Shown: positions 26,734 through 38,000, numbered from the stretch's first letter. The stretch: DNA of 64,000 nt from JAPUME01 sp027294185 (GCA_963555835.3 CAUVWZ020000002.1:1426001-1490000); one strand, 5' to 3'. Notes: generated from the letters alone by a model not told the origin. Numbers and translations: made by a program.

Positions 26734-27545
26734 GTGAGCGGCACGCCTGCTGGCTGCTGGGGCAATGGAGAGGAACGCAACGATATGAACCGGTGCATCG
26801 GCTGGACGAGGATGAACTGACACAGGCCATCATTGCCTTGGCAGCGAACTACGGCCGCTATGGCTACCGGAGGATTACGGCGCTGCTGCGAAGAGCAGGC
26901 TGGCAGGTGGGTAAGGATCGGGTCCAGCGGATCTGGCGGCGAGAGGGGCTGAAAGTGCCGCAAAAACACAGGCCGCGAAGACGACTGTGGCTGAACGACG
27001 GTTCCTGTATACGACTGAGGCCGGAGCGGCGCAACCACGTATGGAGCTATGACTTTGTTAGCGCCAGAACCCACGATGGAAGGACGCTGCGGTTGCTGAC
27101 GCTGCTGGACGAGTATACGCGGGAATGCCTGGCAATCCGAGTGGAGCGAAGGATGGGCAGCTCAGAGGTGATCGAGACGTTGTCGGACGTGATGCTGTGG
27201 CGAGGGATCCCGGAGCACATTCGATCCGATAACGGCCCGGAGTTCGTCGCCCAGAAGTTGCGCCAATGGCTGGGGAATCTCGGGACCGGAACGTTGTACA
27301 TCGAACCAGGTAGTCCATGGGAGAACGGGTATTGTGAGAGTTTCAATGGGAAGTTGCGGGATGAATGCCTGAACGGGGAGATCTTCTACTCGTTGCAGGA
27401 GGCCCAGATCGTGATTGAGCAATGGCGGGAGGAATACAACACCCGGAGACCGCACTCGGCGCTGGATTACAGGCCCCCGGCGCCGGGGGCCTGTAATCCA
27501 TTTCTTCTCCCAGAACCGATTTCGCAGCCCCAGGCTGTGATGTAA
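26703..27545 (+). CDS. IS3-family transposase OrfB (DDE integrase core)
   Basis: 280 residues. DDE residues are in VWSYDFVSARTHDGR, HIRSDNGPEFV and NGYCESFNGKLRDECL. The last 30 codons include a perfect 36-bp palindrome (27464-27499), which changes the usual C-terminal YRPPAPE motif into YRPPAPGACNPF. Core intact. Confidence 0.88.
   Translation: MERAEHEYGMSERHACWLLGQWRGTQRYEPVHRLDEDELTQAIIALAANYGRYGYRRITALLRRAGWQVGKDRVQRIWRREGLKVPQKHRPRRRLWLNDGSCIRLRPERRNHVWSYDFVSARTHDGRTLRLLTLLDEYTRECLAIRVERRMGSSEVIETLSDVMLWRGIPEHIRSDNGPEFVAQKLRQWLGNLGTGTLYIEPGSPWENGYCESFNGKLRDECLNGEIFYSLQEAQIVIEQWREEYNTRRPHSALDYRPPAPGACNPFLLPEPISQPQAVM
27464..27499. repeat. Perfect 36-bp palindrome inside the transposase gene
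   Basis: Both strands read the same over 36 bases: GGATTACAGG, then a run of C, GGCGCC at the centre, and the complement. It would fold into an 18-bp stem with almost no loop and is followed by a T-rich run (ATTTCTTCT). It might stop transcription into the neighbouring gene, or result from a local inverted duplication. Confidence 0.85.
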
Positions 27546-27585
27546 ACTCTCTCACTAGGATTGGTACAAAAGATCGGTCTGGTCA

Positions 27586-27670
27586 GTTGCAGGCCGCCTA
27601 CGACCTCGCCCAGGCGCGCCATACGCAGGACCAGATCAAGGTTGAGCGCTACGAGCCGCATCATGCCTGA
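27586..27670 (+). pseudogene. Last 25-30 codons of an unidentified gene, cut by the IS
   Basis: Right after the IS end the frame reads AAYDLAQARHTQDQIKVERY and EPHHA, then TGA at 27668. It is strongly helical and charged, as in C-terminal tails of helicase-like proteins. It lies 55 bp upstream of the methyltransferase gene in the same frame, so it was probably the upstream partner in a defence operon. The rest is missing. Confidence 0.4.
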
Positions 27671-27724
27671 AACAGAACGCCAGGAGAAGCGGTGCTTTCG
27701 GAGCGACCAGAGGATCGGCAACGG

Positions 27725-30700
27725 ATGAGCATCGCTACCCCATTCCAGGGAAGTCTCTTCGCCAACGATTTCCTTCGCGATGCGGTCGCTCGTCTGGACG
27801 ACTGGCGGGAACTTGACGCCGACGCGCTCGACGCCTCCGCCCGTAACATTTTCAACCGCTTCCCAATGAAAGCCAGACCGAAGACGATCTGATCTGGCCT
27901 GTCCTTGCTCAACTCGGGTGGACGACGCATCTTCGCCAGCAGAACCTCTCCGCTCACGGCCGCCAGGACGTGCCCGACGGCCTGCTGTTCGCGGACGACG
28001 CGGCGAAGGACCGCGCCAACGGCTTCACCGAGGAATGGAAGCGCTACGAGTTCGGCCTCGCGGTCGTCGAGTCCAAGCGCTGGGGGCGCCCACTGGATCG
28101 CCGCTCCGGGCGCCGGGGCGAGGAGATCGCGCCCTCGACCCAGATGCTCCGTTATCTTCGGCGGGTGGACGATTTGACCACCGGCAAACTCCGCTGGGGC
28201 ATTCTCACCAACGGCACAAGATGGCGGCTCTACTACCAAGGGGCCAGGTCCGTCTCGGAGCAGTTTTTCGAGATGGATCTCGCGGCGCTTCTCGATCTCT
28301 CCGGCCATAACGACGGTTTATTCGCCCTCACGGAAGCCCATCGCCGTCACTGGCTGAAGGTGTTCGTGCTCGTCTTCCGGCGGGAGGCTTTCCTTGCCGG
28401 GCCGACCGACCCGCGCACGTTCCACCAGCGCGCTATCGAGGAAGGTCGGTTCTACGAAGAACGCGTCGCCGCCAGGCTTTCCGCTCTGGTCTTCGAGCGG
28501 GTCTTTCCTGGGCTTGCACGCGCCCTCGCCGCCGCCGCGCCCGAAGCGGCGTTGCCGAAAGTGCGCGAAGCCGCCCTGATTCTTCTCTACCGCCTCCTGT
28601 TCATCCTCTATGCCGAGGACCGCGACCTGCTGCCCGTTCGCAACACGAGCTACGACGACTACGCGCTGCGCGAGAAGGTGCGCAGTGATGTCGGGCAGCG
28701 CAAAGACCGTGATGATGTCTTCTCCGCGAGCGCCGCCCGCTACTGGTCGGCCATCGACGATCTTTGCCGGGCCATCGATCAAGGCGACGCCTCCATCGGC
28801 CTGCCGCCCTACAACGGCGGGCTTTTCGACCGGCAACGCGTACCGCTACTCGCCAGCATCCGACTCGGCGATGAGGTCATGGCCGAGGCCATCGATGCGC
28901 TTTCGTTTGAACAAACCCACGAGGGCCGCCGCTACATCAACTATCGCGATCTCGGCGTTCAGCAACTCGGTTCGATCTACGAGCGCCTGCTCGAGCATGA
29001 GATCGTCCGCGAGGACGGCGAGATAGCCTTCCGCCCGAATGTCTTCGCGCGGAAGGGATCGGGAAGCTACTACACGCCCGACGATCTGGTCGGCCTGATC
29101 CTCAAGGAAACGATCGAGCCGCTGGCCAGTCGCGCATAGACGATTGCACTGCAAAAAATGCCGAGCTTGCCACAAGCCATCTGCCCGAGGATCGCCGGAT
29201 CGGCCGATTGAAGCAGCTCGATCCGGCCGAGAAACTGCTCGAACTGAAAGTCTGCGACCCCGCCATGGGTTCGGGGCACTTTCTGGTCAACCTCGTGGAC
29301 CATCTCGCCGACCGGGTGATCACGGCCATGGCCGAGGCGGAAGCCTCGGTGGACAACTACATTTCGCCTCTGACCGAGCGGATCGACGTGATCCGCAACA
29401 CGATCATAGACAACGCCGAGAAACGCGGCTGGACCATCGATGCGGAACAGCTCGACGACCGGCATATCGTCCGGCGCATGGTTCTCAAGCGCTGCGTCTA
29501 TGGCGTCGACAAGAACCCCATGGCCGTCGAGCTGGCCAAGGTTGCGCTCTGGCTGCACACCTTCACGGTGGGCGCACCGTTAAGCTTCCTGGATCATCAC
29601 CTCCGCTGCGGCGACAGCCTGTTTGGTTCATGGGTACGCCCCGGCATCGACAAGGCGACAGAGCAGGGTGGATCGCTCTTTTTGGAAGGTCCGGTAAAAC
29701 GGGCCACGCGGGCCGCGGCTCCCATGCAGATCATTGAGGGACTGACCGACGCCGAGATCGCCGAGGCTCATCGTTCCGCGGAAGTGTTCGCCGAGATCGA
29801 GGAGATGACGACGCCATTGAATGCTTTCCTTTCCCTGGTCCATGCCTTCGACTGGCTGAGCATTCGTGATCGCGACGATCAAGCGTCGCTTTATACGCCT
29901 TACTTCGCCGGAATCTTCGGCGATCCCATCGACATTGCCTCTGGCAAGATCGGGGTGTCAACGGAAGCAGAGGGCGGTTTGCCGGGCTGCTCGACGAAGC
30001 ACGGCAGCTTCTCGACGTCGAACGCTTCTTCAATTGGCAAGTGGCTTTCCCCGGCGTGTGGTCGGAGTGGGAAAGCACCGGGCTGAGCGGCGGTTTCGAC
30101 GCCGTGATCGGCAATCCGCCGTGGGACCGGATGAAGCTGCAACAGGTCGAGTGGTTTGCGGCGCGGCGCCACCAGATCGCCCTGGCCCAGCGCGCCGGCG
30201 ACCGCAAACGCATGATCGTCGGTCTGGAGAAAGCCGGAGACCCGCTTGTCCGCGACTTCGCCGAAGCTAATGAGAGCGCCACGGCCGCAGTCCGCATGGC
30301 CCGCGGAGGCGGCGACTACCCCTTGCTGTCCGGGGGCGACGTAAACCTCTACTCCTTGTTTGTCGAGCGCGCCATGACTATCGTGAAGCCCGACGGCATG
30401 GTCGGACTTCTCACCCCGTCCGGCATCGCTTCCGACAAGACGGCGGCGCCGTTCTTCAAGGGCGTGGCGACGGAAGGGCGACTGCGGGCGCTGTATGATT
30501 TTGAGAACCGGCGTACCCGCTACGATGCACAACCCTTTTTCCCTGACGTGGACAGCCGCTTCAAATTCTGTGCTTTTGTTGCAAGCCCGTCGCCAGTTGA
30601 AGACCCGGCAAGATGCGCGTTCTATCTTCACAGTGTCGCCGAGATCGATGATTCCGAGCGCTGTTTCCCGCTCACGGCGGCGGGTTTCGCTCGCGTCAAC

Positions 30701-31774
30701 CCCAACACCGGCACCGCGCCGATCTTCCGCACCCGCCGCGATGCCAAACTGACGACTGCGATCTACGGTCGCTTGCCGGTTCTAGTCGATCGGTCATCGG
30801 GCGAAGAAGTGAAGGCGTGGCCAGTGAAATACACCAGGATGTTTGATATGACCAACGATTCCGGCCTGTTCCGCACGCGGAAGGAGCTGGAGGAGAAAGA
30901 AGGCGCATATCCCGTCGGCGGTAACCGCTTTGCCAGTCCGTCTGGGGACTGGGTGCCACTCTACGAAGGCAAGATGGTGCAGGCGTTCGATCATCGCGCC
31001 GCCAGCATCACCGTCAACCCCGAAAACCAGCATCGGCCCGCGCAGCCCTTACCGGCTACCCTCGACCAGCACCGGAATGCGGATTGGCTTCCCGATCCGC
31101 AGTTCTGGGTTCCCGCTTCGGAATGTGGCTGGACCGTCGAGTCGGATTGGGTTCTCGGCTTCAAGGAGATTAACGCACCCACAAACGTCAGGACATTTAT
31201 CGCAGCACTCTTACCGACGGTCGGCTTCGGCAACAAAGTACCCATCCTCAAGCCAGAAGCTGCCGGTCGCGCCGAATGGCTATTGGCAGCCAATCTCAAC
31301 GCGACAATTCTGGATTTTGTGACACGCCAGAAAGTTCAGGGTCAGACTCTGAATCTCTTCATCATCGAGCAACTCCCCGTCGTCCCGCTGGATCGCTACG
31401 AGGCCGTTCGCTTCGGCCCCAAGACGGCCAGTGAGATTGTCCGAGAGGCCGTTCTTGAGTTGACCTACACCGCTCATGACATGGCGCCCTTCGCCCGCGA
31501 TATGGGCTATGTCGATAAGGCGGGCGAGGTAAAGCCGCCCTTCACCTGGGACGAGGCCCGGCGCCTGCATTTGCGCGCCAAGCTGGATGCCGTGTTCTTC
31601 CATCTCTACGGCGTCACAGACCGCGACGACATCCGCTATATCTACTCGACCTTTCCGATCGTCGAACGCCAAGAGAAGGCCACCTATGGGGGCGTGTACT
31701 GTTCCCACGAGCTATGCCTCGCCTACATGAATTCCCTCGCCGCCGGAAATCCCGACGCGGAGGTCCAGCTTTGA
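27725..31774 (+). pseudogene. Eco57I-class DNA adenine methyltransferase (type IIG/DISARM-like), three frameshifts
   Basis: The sequence encodes a protein of about 1,340 residues once three frame changes (about 27880, 29137 and 29970) are allowed. N-terminal part: ANDFLRDAVARLDDWRELDA and FEEM-type nuclease-like text (YEFGLAVVESKRWGRPLDRR, with a possible ExK). Methylase motif I CDPAMGSGHFLV lies at about 29256 and motif IV NPPW at about 30113. The C-terminal 550 residues form the target-recognition region. The family is used in type IIG restriction, BREX (PglX) and DISARM (DrmMI). Each segment remains well conserved, so the frameshifts are either recent or sequencing errors. No drmA/drmB or brx genes are nearby. 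Confidence 0.8.
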
Positions 31775-32035
31775 TGGAGGACGGTGGTGGTACAGGTCCC
31801 CATACCCAAAGGCGCTGGGACATGGATTGGGTTCTGTTGCAAATTGGCGCACTTGCCAGTGATCAGACCCGATCCGAAGGCCGGACCGGCGAGGATAGAA
31901 GGATCCAACCTGAAAGCGGTGCGAAGACCGTTGCAGCGCAGCCGCGACTCGGCTATGCTGTGCGTGCCGAGATGCCAAAATGGAAATCCTGGTGTACAGA
32001 TCTTTCGAGCAGTTTCCCTGTAGGAGGGTGTACCC
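31775..32035. other. Leader region of the second outer-membrane protein
   Basis: About 260 bp without a supported gene. Near 31975 the motif CCAAAATGGAAATCCTGG resembles, in reverse, the IS1380 terminal repeat. GTAGGAGGGTGTACCC lies directly before the next gene as its ribosome-binding region. Confidence 0.45.
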
Positions 32036-32998
32036 ATGGTCATCTTCCTGGTAATGATACGTCGTTTCCGACTCTCCGGTCGGCTCTCGGTGACGCTGTG
32101 CCTCGCGATGCTGGGCGCTACGGGCTCCGCGAGCGCCCAGGACGACCGGCACGGCTTCTACGTAGGCATCGAGACGGGGGTGTCGATCGCATCCACCGTC
32201 AACTTTAGCCTGAGCGGCGTCAACCACCCGACGCGATGCGACCGTCTCCTCTATCCGGCGTCGGTTTCCCCGCCCACCAGCGACCCGGCCTGCGTCAACA
32301 ACATCGCGCAGCAGCTCACGTCCAACGAGTTCGAAGCGGGCGCCGGGTTCGTGAGCAGCCTCAGCTTCGGATACATGGCTGGCAAGCCGCGCTTCGAAGT
32401 GGAATACCTCAACCGGTACCACGGAAATGACACTGCGGCGCTCGGTGCGACCTCCAATGTGTCGCTCCAGGGCAAGAACACCGAGTGGAGCAACGACGAT
32501 CCGCCGCGCGAGGGGATTAGAGACTACAAGGCCCACCAGGTCTTCGCCAACGCGTACTACGACTTCGTGAACGATTCACCCTGGACGCCCTACGCAGGCG
32601 TCGGCCTCGGCTGGGCCAGAACAAGCCTTCGCTACTTCAACGGGTTCGTTCGAAAGCCGGATGCGGAGTACCTGCAGATCGCCTTCGACCCCGACTGGCC
32701 CGAGGCGGCCAAGCGCGCTGCCGCCGGCACGGTCAGCTACATCGATACGGCGGCGAGCAAGAACGTCTTCGGCTTCCAGTTGATGGCCGGCGTTGACTAC
32801 GCCTTGACGAAGCGTGTGTCGATTGGTGCGAAGGCGCGCTGGGCCGCGTTCGACACCCTCAGCCATGACGCGACGTGGAACCTCATCCGCAGCCACGCCC
32901 CGGTCCAGGCGGACGGCGTCACCCCGTTTGACTCCAACCTTGAGTTCGGCGGCCTCCGCTACATGGCAGTGACCGTCAAACTGAAGTACCGGTTCTGA
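32036..32998 (+). CDS. Outer-membrane beta-barrel protein, dispersed paralog 2
   Basis: 320 residues (ATG 32036; a second ATG at 32057 leaves a better signal peptide, LSVTLCLAMLGATGSASAQD). The mature part begins HGFYVGIETGVSIASTVNFS and follows the same strand order as the 9139 and 41426 proteins: RCDRLLYP in loop 1, VEYLNRYHGND, FANAYYDFVNDSPWTPYAGV, FGFQLMAGVDYAL, VSIGAKARWAAFD, and the terminal strand VTVKLKYRF. Two Cys in loop 1 are kept. Divergent from the other two, so an old duplication. Confidence 0.8.
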   Translation: MVIFLVMIRRFRLSGRLSVTLCLAMLGATGSASAQDDRHGFYVGIETGVSIASTVNFSLSGVNHPTRCDRLLYPASVSPPTSDPACVNNIAQQLTSNEFEAGAGFVSSLSFGYMAGKPRFEVEYLNRYHGNDTAALGATSNVSLQGKNTEWSNDDPPREGIRDYKAHQVFANAYYDFVNDSPWTPYAGVGLGWARTSLRYFNGFVRKPDAEYLQIAFDPDWPEAAKRAAAGTVSYIDTAASKNVFGFQLMAGVDYALTKRVSIGAKARWAAFDTLSHDATWNLIRSHAPVQADGVTPFDSNLEFGGLRYMAVTVKLKYRF

Positions 32999-33081
32999 GC
33001 CGGTATCGCACGGCGGTGGACGTTCAGGCTTGCGGCGGCGACCCAGTCGGAGAATGCGGCGGGGCAGGACTTCAAAAATCG

Positions 33082-33159
33082 ATGAATCTCGAAATTCTCG
33101 AAGCTGACCTGAATAACCCCAAGCATGCCGAGGCGGTTCGGCAGTTGGTGGACAAGTAA
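33082..33159 (+). pseudogene. N-terminal scrap of a GNAT acetyltransferase
   Basis: 25 codons, MNLEILEADLNNPKHAEAVR then QLVDKY and a stop. This is the typical first beta-strand/helix of GNAT N-acetyltransferases. The acetyl-CoA-binding part is absent; the following sequence is unrelated. Confidence 0.5.
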
Positions 33160-33312
33160 TCAGGCCCCGGTGGGATGTGTTCTGGTGCATTGCCGGGATA
33201 GCTGCCGAACTGGCAATTGGAATCTTTTTCTCTCTATTTCTACCGATGAGGTCGACCCGCTTGAGGTAGTGACGCGGAATCCGCATGCGACCGCGGTACA
33301 AGGCATTAAAGC

Positions 33313-34969
33313 CCGGATTTCCGTTTTAAAACTCCAAAGCTAACCTTATACTGACCTCCGACGCCAATATTTATGCCGGTTCCAGCGTCAATACAGCTTC
33401 CGGAGGTAGAAACCCAGTGGGTGAGAGGCAAAATCAGCCCTTTCAGTTCTCTTTCAATGCTGCATTGAAGGTCGATTTCCAGGGGTCGCGGGTTACTTCC
33501 GACGGCGGCCTGATCCTCGTGCGCGAATTAGACGAACATTTGGGATTCGGGGAACTCATCAAACAGCACTTGGCCGATCCTCGGGGAAAGAACACACGGT
33601 TGCCCTTTGCTGACCTCCTGCGCCAGTCCGTGTACAGCCGCTTGGCGGGTTACGAAGATATGAATGACGCGGAACGGCTCTCTCAAGATCCGACGTTCCG
33701 GCTGATCGGTTCAGAAAAGATCTGGGAGCGAGGAGCCGCGTTGACTTCCCGGCTGCAATCGTTCGAGACAGAACTACTGACGCAAGATGAGAACCTGGCT
33801 GGTTTGGCAGCGATCAACCGGGATTTAATCGCCAGGGCGGAAGCTATGGATTCCCGGCACCGGGTGGTGCTGGACATGGACTCGACCGAGATTCCGGTCT
33901 ACGGCCAGCAGGAGCAGAGTGCCTACAACGGGCATTTCGAGTCGAGCTGCTATCACCCGTTGTTGCTGTTCAATCGCGAGTGTGACTGTCTGGCGGCCAA
34001 GCTGCGACCGGGCAACGTGCACAGCGCCAAGGACTGGGAAGAACTTCTCCTACCGGAGATCGAGCGGCAGCAGAAGCTGGGCAAGGAAGTGGTGTTTCGT
34101 GCCGACGCGGCCTTTGCCAAGCCGGAGGTGTACGAGGCTCTGGAGGAGCGGGAGGTCAAGTACGCCATCCGCATCCCGGCTAACGACAGCCTACAGCGGG
34201 ACATTGAGGAGTTGCTGACTCGGCTGGTGGGGAGACCCAGCAAGAAGCCGTTGGTGGAGTTCAAGGGCTTTCTATACCAAGCGGCCAGTTGGACGACAGC
34301 ACGCAGGGTGGTGGCCAAGGTGGAGCATCATCCAGGGGAACTGTTCCCGCGAGTAAGATTCATTGTGACGAACTTGACGCTTCCAAGTCGGGCGGTGGTG
34401 CGGTTTTACAACAAGCGGGGGACAGCGGAGCAGTGGATCAAAGAAGGAAAGCAAGCAGTGAAGATGACGCGGCTCAGTTGTCACCGGTTCCGGTCGAACG
34501 AGGTCCGGCTGTGGCTCACCATCATTGCCTATAATCTCGGCAACCTGTGGCGGCGACTGGTATTGCCACAGAGGATCGGGAATTGGTCCTTGACGAGCTT
34601 GCAGCAGCGGTTGGTGAAAACGGGAGGACGGCTGGTGAAACATGCGCGATATTACTGGCTTTTGCTGGCCGAAGGGCACTTGAGCCGGAGGCTGTTCAGC
34701 AGCATGCTGCGAACGATCTCGGCACTGCCGCTGCCAGACGGCTAGCAACCCAGGAGAGAGGGTAATTTTAGGTGCTCAGAAGTGGTCGGGCCAGATCAGT
34801 GTCAGCGGCGAGGCAGGCTGGGCAGGCGAAACCCGCACAGCGACTCCGAAGAACAGCCAAAATGTGCCGCACTACCACCTCAAAGAGGCCAGAGCTGTTT
34901 GCGGTTGACACGACAGGATAAGAGGCATAGGTTTTCGGGTGAAGGAGAAGCTCAAAATGGAAATTCCGG
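33313..34969 (+). mobile_element. IS1380-family insertion sequence, about 1,657 bp
   Basis: A single long transposase gene is flanked by imperfect inverted repeats: the left end reads CCGGATTTCCGTTTTAAAAC and the complement of the right end reads CCGGAATTTCCATTTTGAG. The spacing gives about 1.65 kb, the usual IS1380 size. Its right end touches the right terminus of an IS3 element (34971-34994), so it appears to have landed inside that IS. The terminal repeat assignment is by eye. Confidence 0.75.
33417..34745 (+). CDS. IS1380-family transposase
   Basis: A 442-residue DDE transposase. The N-terminus FNAALKVDFQGSRVTSDGGL and ILVRELDEHLG is diagnostic of the family. The catalytic residues lie in VLDMDSTEIPVYG (Asp), VVFRADAAFAKPEVY (Asp) and YNKRGTAEQWIKEGK (Glu, with the Y-(2)-R-(3)-E-(6)-K signature). 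The frame is complete with GTG start at 33417, preceded by TCCGGAGGTAG. Probably functional. Confidence 0.95.
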   Translation: MGERQNQPFQFSFNAALKVDFQGSRVTSDGGLILVRELDEHLGFGELIKQHLADPRGKNTRLPFADLLRQSVYSRLAGYEDMNDAERLSQDPTFRLIGSEKIWERGAALTSRLQSFETELLTQDENLAGLAAINRDLIARAEAMDSRHRVVLDMDSTEIPVYGQQEQSAYNGHFESSCYHPLLLFNRECDCLAAKLRPGNVHSAKDWEELLLPEIERQQKLGKEVVFRADAAFAKPEVYEALEEREVKYAIRIPANDSLQRDIEELLTRLVGRPSKKPLVEFKGFLYQAASWTTARRVVAKVEHHPGELFPRVRFIVTNLTLPSRAVVRFYNKRGTAEQWIKEGKQAVKMTRLSCHRFRSNEVRLWLTIIAYNLGNLWRRLVLPQRIGNWSLTSLQQRLVKTGGRLVKHARYYWLLLAEGHLSRRLFSSMLRTISALPLPDG

Positions 34970-34970
34970 T

Positions 34971-34994
34971 TGGTACAAAAGATCGGTCTGGTCA
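34971..34994 (+). repeat. Solitary right terminus of the 26334-type IS3 element
   Basis: TGGTACAAAAGATCGGTCTG followed by GTCA matches the last 24 bp of the element at 27562-27585. No transposase of that type is next to it. The IS1380 element ends immediately before it. Confidence 0.85.
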
Positions 34995-35080
34995 CTTGTC
35001 AATGCAGAGAAAATTAGTATAATTGTGGTTTCAGTAGTGTAGTGGTTGCCTGCTCGTCATTTCTTTTTCAGGAGTTGACC

Positions 35081-38000
35081 GTGTTTGGAAGAAGTCTTGT
35101 TGTCATAATAGTGCTGCTCCTGGTTGGGGTTTCCGGAGTCGCGTACGCTCAGCAAACGACTACCTTGCGCGGAGAGGTAACCGATGATTTCGGCTCAGTC
35201 ATCCCAGGCGCGGAAATAACGGTGACCAACAACGCCACCGGAGCCGAGGTGACTGGTTCGACGGATGCCGCCGGCGCATACGAATTGACTCTGGATCCAG
35301 GGGTCTACAAGATTACGGCTGAGACTCCCGGCTTCGAGACTGGCATCGCCGATGACGTCGAACTGATTGCCGGCCAATCGGTCCTGCGAAACTTTACGCT
35401 CGAATTGGCCGCTGTCACCACGTCCGTCGTGGTCGTCGGCAGCCGCGCCGAGCCACGGTCAGCGATCGAGTCCACCGTGCCCGTGGACGTCATCCGTACC
35501 GAGGACCTCGCTCGCCAGGGGAGTAGGGACTTGGTAAGCCAGCTGCGGACTGTCATCCCCTCCTTCAACATCAACACTCAGCCGATCAGCGATGCGGGGA
35601 CCGTCGTCCGTCCGGTTAACTTGCGCAACCTGGCGCCCGACCATACGCTGGTCCTGGTCAACGGAAAGCGCCGCCACCGCTCGGCGGTCATCACTTGGCT
35701 GGGAAATGGCATCGCCGACGGCTCGCAGGGGCCGGACATCTCCGTCATTCCTTCGATTGCCATTCGGCAGGTCGAGGTGCTGCGCGACGGCGCGGCGGCG
35801 CAATACGGCTCGGACGCCATTGCCGGAGTCATGAACTTCCAACTGAAGAACGATCCCTCGGGAGGCAGCCTGGAAGTCCAAACCGGGGGCTTCTTCGATG
35901 CCAATCCGGGGAACCCGGCGACGTGCGGGTCGGGCATCATCGGCGACATCAAGCACTCGTGTAACGGAATCGGCGGACACGGCCGAACGTTTTCCGTAGC
36001 CGGCAACGTCGGGTTCCCGCTTGGATCGAACGGTTTTGGCAACCTCAGCATGGAGTACGGCACCGCCGCACCGACTAACCGTGCCATCCAGCGCCAGGAC
36101 GCCTTGGACATCATCAACGCAGGCAATACGAATCTGCGCGACACGGCGCAGGTTTGGGGGTCTCCGAGAAACAACCACGACTTCAAGCTGTTCGCAAACT
36201 TCGGCCATCTGTTCGACGATCGTTTTCAACTCTACGGTCACGGCAACTACGCGTCCCGCAAGGTGACCGGTGGCTTTTACTTCCGGAATCCACACACGCG
36301 AGGCGGGGTCTTCCGCGGTTCCAGACTTCACCCCACCTCTCTGCTCAACGTGTACAACGCCGACGGCGAGATCACGAATTTCCCCGACCCCAAAGAGCTC
36401 AAACCGACCGAGTCTGATCACCGTGGCGCCATCGTTTATGACGCCAACGGCCAAGTCGCAGGCCTTCCCGGAACAGCTGGCGTCCCGTCACTCCTCGTGG
36501 GCGATCGAGTTTGGGCAAACACCGATGTGGCCGGCGCCGGCGGCTGCCCCACGATACCGGTCACGAACCACGTCCCCGACGCGGCCGCTCTCTCCGCGGT
36601 CGAGGCCGACCCGAACTGCTTCACCCTCCACAGCCGGTTTCCTGGAGGATTCACGCCGCAGTTCGGCGGGGATCTGATCGACTACTCGCTGGTCGGCGGC
36701 CTCCGCGGGTTCGCCAGCAGCGGCCTCACCTGGGACGCGAGCGTCAGCAACGGCACCAGCGAGATCAATCAGTTCATTTTCGATACGGTAAATGCGTCGG
36801 TCGGTTACGACACGCCGACATCGTTCCGGCCCGGCATCTACCGGCAGGACGAAACCAATCTCAATTTCGACGTTTCCTACCCCCTCAACGATCGCGTGCA
36901 CTTGGCCTCCGGGGCGGAGTGGAGGAGGGAGAAGTTCACGATTGGCGCAGGCGATCAGCCGTCGTGGGAGATCGGTCCGTATGCCGCGCAGGGCTTCAGT
37001 TCCGGTTCGAACGGCTTCAACGGCTACCGGGCCGACACGACGGCGGGAGACTGGAGCCGCAGTAACATCGCTGTCTATGGCGACGTTGAGTTCACCAACC
37101 CGGGCCGGTGGAAGGTCGGCACGGCCGTCCGGCTCGAGCACTTCGATGACTTCGGCACGACGGTCAACGGCAAAGTCTCCGGGCGCCTCAAGCTGACCGG
37201 CATGGTTGCGCTGCGCGGTGCCGTCAGCACCGGGTTTCGGGCGCCGACACCTGGGCAACAGCATGCGTTCAACGTGACGACGGCCTTCATCGGCGGGCAG
37301 CTGACCAACCAAGGTGTAGTTCCGTCTACCTCAGCCGTGGCCATGGCGCGAGGCGGCGGCCAGCTCCAACCGGAGACATCGCGCAACTACAGCGCGGGCG
37401 TCGTCCTCGAGAAGGGCCCGTTCACCTTCACCGCGGACTATTTCCGGATCGACATCGACGACCGCGTCGCCCTGGCGCAGGAAATCAAATTGTCGGATGA
37501 CGAGATCGAGACGTTGCTGGCGGAAGGGATTCCAGAAGCACGGAATTTCCCCGTGTTCCGGTTCTTCCTGAATGACTTTTCGACGACCACCCAGGGCATC
37601 GACTTGATCTCGACGCTGGTGGCGGGGCGCACGTCGTTCAGTGCGGCCTACAACTACACGGATACAGCGGTCAAGAACGTCGAATCTTCCGTGATCGACC
37701 GGTTCCGCATCACTACGCTGGAACGGGGGCTGCCGAACACACGGTGGAACTTCACCGTCAACCACGATGCCCGCCGTTGGAACCTCATGGGCCGCGTGAA
37801 CTACTTCGGTCAGTTCTGGGACAGCGAGGATGGACGGAACGCGAAAGACTTGGGTGTCGTCTCCGAGACGTGGCTGTACCCGTCCTATGGCGGCAAGGCG
37901 CTACTCGATGTCGAGCTTGGCATCCCGCTCGGAGAAAGCGTCGCTCTGGCCATCGGCGGGGAGAACTTGCTGAATACTTACCCCGACGTGAACGAGTTTG

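Larger units (their letters stand above)
26334..27585 (+). mobile_element. Intact IS3-family element, about 1,252 bp
   Basis: Imperfect terminal inverted repeats of about 24 bp: the left end starts TGACCTGACCGGCTC and the complement of the right end starts TGACCAGACCGATC, both continuing to ...TTTTGTACC. It holds orfA and orfB. Truncated copies of its left end (20642) and right end (34971) occur elsewhere. It separates a truncated upstream gene tail from its former neighbour. Confidence 0.9.
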
